From Clostridioides mangenotii TR (lineage in GTDB: Bacteria; Bacillota; Clostridia; Peptostreptococcales; Peptostreptococcaceae), in assembly GCF_000498755.1 (NCBI RefSeq), contig NZ_AXUS01000024.1:10681-52287 (forward strand): a stretch of 41,607 nt of DNA. Direction: 5' to 3'. The position numbers were made by a program, and so were the translations under genes. Shown here one piece after another: positions 41,498 through 41,607 of this stretch. How positions within the stretch are numbered: position 1 is the first letter of the stretch; each line of letters starts with the position of its first letter. The notes beneath the pieces are model-generated. The model made no database searches. It saw only the letters and a list, made by a program, of their open reading frames with translations, and was not told the origin of the DNA.

Positions 41498-41607
41498 ACA
41501 ATAGTATTTTTTATATGAAAATTTTATTTTAAAACAGTAAAATACTTTCTAATTCGATTTTTTATTACAATAATATTACAGAGTTATATAATTTATTATA
41601 ATAAGTA

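Overview
The window looks like part of the chromosome of a low-GC, spore-forming member of the Peptostreptococcaceae, related to Clostridioides difficile. The strongest pointer is an intact cdeC-type cysteine-rich exosporium gene (33265-34434) next to ordinary core genes. The codon use is AT-rich and strong AGGAGG ribosome sites are frequent. The genus cannot be fixed from the sequence alone.

Positions 1 to about 32690 are the late half of an integrated contractile-tailed (PBSX/phiC2-like) prophage; the integrase, repressor and replication genes lie to the left, outside the window. In order: a RusA-type resolvase and an ArpU/RinA-type late regulator (118-990). Then a cargo zone before the terminase (991-4460) with an endonuclease/exonuclease/phosphatase-fold protein, a chain of stem-loops that looks like a structured RNA with a tRNA-like T-arm, a 48-aa ORF, a KTSC protein, and a two-gene pair resembling the Kiwa anti-phage system. 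Then packaging and head genes (4478-12036), tail terminator, sheath, tube and a chaperone with a canonical -1 frameshift site (12033-15152). An unrelated membrane/zinc/SHOCT gene is inserted next (15224-16171). It is followed by the tape measure, the baseplate set with an XkdQ-3D-NlpC/P60 fusion, tail fibre genes (16246-25521) and lysis genes (25880-27274).

The right arm of the prophage (27317-32690) is accessory. It has a frameshifted reverse-strand gene, an ATP-dependent DNA ligase, and a Y-family polymerase behind two LexA-type palindromes. After these comes a mosaic built from broken copies of the ligase start (two) and of the polymerase 3' end (one). A ferritin-like gene and a bclA-type collagen-like exosporium gene lie between these broken copies. 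The prophage therefore appears to carry a spore-surface gene. Paired direct repeats that look like integrase arm sites (32655-32675) mark the probable phage end.

From about 32700 the sequence is host: a strongly structured RNA with its own promoter-like box and terminator (32897-33125), cdeC, a MATE/SpoVB-like flippase and a PHP phosphoesterase (reverse strand; the flippase ribosome site is buried in a hairpin), a MocR-type regulator, a DUF896 protein, an M18 aminopeptidase and a LysR-type regulator.
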